Assembly: GCA_020091685.1 (NCBI GenBank)
Contig: CM034601.1
Coordinates: 9,984,419-10,048,418, forward strand
Reading direction: 5' to 3'
DNA: 64,000 bases
From: Lutjanus erythropterus
Lineage: Eukaryota; Chordata; Actinopteri; Lutjaniformes; Lutjanidae
This document shows, in pieces, positions 62,012-64,000 of the stretch (its first letter is position 1; each line of letters starts with the position of its first letter). The notes below the pieces were generated by a model. It ran no database searches. It worked only from the letters and a program-made list of their open reading frames with translations, and had not been told where the DNA came from. Position numbers and translations under genes: made by a program.

Positions 62012-63924
62012 ATGGAGTCCGTAGAGGGTAACGAGGAGAAGACAGCAGGTTCTCTGTCTGCGGCTCAGAGGAGAGCAGAGATCCGGAGGAGAAAACTGCT
62101 CATGAATTCAGAGGACAGGATGAAGAGAATCGTGGGCTACGCCAAAAACAACGAGTCTGAAAACAGCGGTATGATATGATAACTGATCCAGTTTACAATG
62201 AGTCTTTTATATTGAAAACATACTGTCAAGTCACTGTCATTAATACAGCTCAATACCACTAATTTGCTTCAAGTGGCTTTCACAGTATGACGAGATTACA
62301 ACACCCTCCATCATTAAATCCTCATTTTGGATGAGCAAATACAATTTTAACGGCGATAAAAATGCAAGAAACCTCAGAGAGTGCAAGAGGAGGGGAGCCT
62401 ATCCTAGGATGGACGCACAGAATAAGCCAACAGTGAAATTAAAATACGGACGATCAGGATGACACAATTGTAGGCAAAGTGTAAAAATACATCGATGAGC
62501 CACATTATGAAAAGCACTGACAAGTCAAGTGAACAATGGCATCTGCTAAAGGATATATATGATAAGTGAGGCAACAAGTGAACAGTCAGCAGTCCTTCAA
62601 GTTGATGTGTTGGGAGAAGGAAAAATGAGCAAACGTAAGGTGGTTAGTACAAGGAAAGGTTCCATACCGCTTTTCATGTACAATACTGACATCAAACCCA
62701 CAGTTTTGAGTTTCTGTCAATACCAGTTTCCAAGCTGTCAATAACACAACGATCGAGGCGTTGGTGATTTTAATTTTTGCCTCAAATGTGACCCTAAAAT
62801 CACCACAGCGTTTTGAATAAATATTGACATGTTAAATAAAAGCGGTTTAATTTTGCACCAACCCTACTGTGTGCTTTGGATTGTTTTTGAAAGAGACTTG
62901 CATGTTGTTGTTTTTTACTAAGATTATATGAAACAGAGAAAAGCAGACAATGGTCACATTTGAGAGATTTGCACTAGAGATTTTGTCATTTTTTGTCCTT
63001 TATAAATAAATTTAAGTTAACAATTAAAGGTCCAGTGAGTGTAAGATTTACAGGGATTTATAGGCTGTATAGGGTAGGAATGGAATATAATATAAAGAGG
63101 TATGATATCAGTGATGTAAAATGATCTGAAAATAAGATTTTATTGTATTTTCATGACCTTAGAGCGAGCCTTTCCTATCTACAGAGGGCACAGGTCTTCT
63201 TCCATGGAAGCCACCATATTTCACTGCCACATTTCTGCAGTATCTCAGAACAAACAAATCAAACACTGGCTCTGGATATGACCTTTTGCATTTTGCAGCC
63301 ACTGTAGATTCTCCGAACTCTCTGAAGGGGAGAGTGAGATGACTTGCAATTTGCAGTTTGCCAACTGACCTCTAGATGTCACTAAATGCACACACTGGTT
63401 CTTTATTAGATGTTATTGTTTCTAGTTATATCTGATGTCTCTGATGTTGTCTCACATCTGCAGCCGGAGCGTCCCGGCGTCCCACAGAACCCCACTTTCA
63501 CCTCGATCTGGACAGGACAGAGCCATGGTCGTCCTCATCATCCCCGAGACCGTCTCCCTTCCTGCCAGAGGCATCCGGGCTCGGCAGTCGCTCCCTCAGT
63601 GCCACTCCGGAGAGGAGGGGCTCGCCCCTGCTGGGCTTCAGTGAGCCACTCGGAGGGTCCCTGGAGGACGACAGCGGAGGGATCCGACAGAGGCCGAGGG
63701 GGGAGCGGGTATCGGATGACCCCAGCAGCTCTCCGCGTCGGGGCCTCCAGAAGTACCTGTCCCGTTTTGACGATGCCATGAAGCTGCGGGGTCAGCTGGC
63801 CAATGAGAAGCCGGCCCAGGACGGAGGGTCCGACTCAGAGGAGTTTGATCCCTTCAGAATCTTCAGGCTCATCGGCAGCGTCCTCCTCGCTATTTTCGTC
63901 AGGATTTTTGTCTGCAAATATCTG
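62012..63924 (+). CDS. camlg: Calcium signal-modulating cyclophilin ligand (CAML), 5' part
   Basis: Two coding exons are in the window: 62012-62168 (donor GTATGA, phase 1) and 63464-63924 (acceptor CTGCAG, donor GTGAGT, phase 0). Together they give 206 residues, and the remaining exons lie beyond the window. CAML is an ER membrane protein that, with WRB/GET1, receives tail-anchored proteins from TRC40/GET3. The N terminus has the cytosolic basic segment [20 protein letters not shown], matching the Get2-like TRC40-binding region. A long polar, Ser/Pro/Arg-rich linker follows. Then come [31 protein letters not shown] and the first transmembrane segment ([16 protein letters not shown]) at the exon end. 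Human CAMLG is about 296 aa, so roughly 90 residues with two more membrane spans should follow. The start codon has an A at -3 and G at +4. Confidence 0.93.
62169..63463 (+). other. camlg intron 1
   Basis: A 1.3-kb GT-AG intron. Its 3' part (63027-63404) is occupied by a MITE-like repeat ending about 60 bp before the splice acceptor. The rest is AT-rich with no exon signal. Confidence 0.8.
63027..63404 (+). repeat. MITE-like repeat, copy 2
   Basis: Begins GGTCCAGTGAGTGTAAGATT and ends TAGATGTCACTAAATGCACA followed by CACTGGTTCTTTA. It shares ends and internal blocks (CACTGCCACATTTCTGCAG, ACACTGGCTCTGGATA) with the copy at 14911-15325, in the same orientation. Confidence 0.75.
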
Positions 63925-64000
63925 GTGAGTCTGCTCATGTGGCTGTGATCACTGTGAGATTGGCTCAGTGCTTTTCTTACATGTCACCTGATTACAATTT
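63925..64000 (+). other. camlg intron 2, cut by window end
   Basis: Starts GTGAGTCTG. The following 76 bases hold no acceptor or coding sequence. Confidence 0.85.

Overview
The window is vertebrate nuclear DNA, most likely from a ray-finned (percomorph-type) fish. It has long AT-rich non-coding stretches, abundant (GT/CA)n and (TCCA)n microsatellites, many short teleost-type DNA-transposon remnants, and split genes with GT-AG introns. No bacterial-style gene organisation is present. The species cannot be fixed from sequence alone.

Layout. Positions 1-41,400 are gene-poor and repeat-rich. They hold a tRNA-derived SINE head, several TIR elements (about 2.87-3.80, 6.55-7.42, 15.51-16.42 and 28.16-28.77 kb), Tc1/mariner remnants (about 5.15-5.8 and 35.45-36.50 kb), an approximately 580-bp GCTAA-rich minisatellite (33.47-34.05 kb) and many microsatellites. 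The only gene-like signals here are a putative plus-strand first exon near 10.36-10.65 kb and two spliced-looking minus-strand exons (42.4-42.5 and 41.45-41.54 kb) behind a CCAAT/E2F-type promoter.

From 43.6 to 49.4 kb lies a minus-strand gene of unknown function. A 2.7-kb uninterrupted coding exon, probably joined to a 63-bp first exon at 49.24-49.30 kb, encodes about 921 residues. The protein contains five diverged copies of one roughly 100-residue module with an ungapped 36-residue core. I do not recognise this module, and it is the best candidate here for something undescribed.

From 52.3 to 59.9 kb lies a complete seven-exon minus-strand short-chain dehydrogenase gene, hpgd (15-hydroxyprostaglandin dehydrogenase) or a close paralogue. 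All splice sites and phases are resolved and the product is 257 aa. It keeps the Ser138/Tyr151/Lys155 triad but has Cys at position 148, where I recall Gln in human HPGD. From 62.0 kb to the window end lie the first two coding exons of camlg (ER tail-anchored-protein insertion receptor) on the plus strand, cut by the window edge. Its promoter region has a palindromic CRE and a CCAAT box.

The three supported genes do not form an operon or an obvious pathway. They are ordinary neighbours: a probable nuclear protein of unknown role, a cytosolic eicosanoid-inactivating enzyme and an ER membrane receptor. Transposon-derived sequence contributes to the 3' flank of the unknown gene, the hpgd introns and the camlg upstream region. 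All calls come from reading the sequence; no database search was run.
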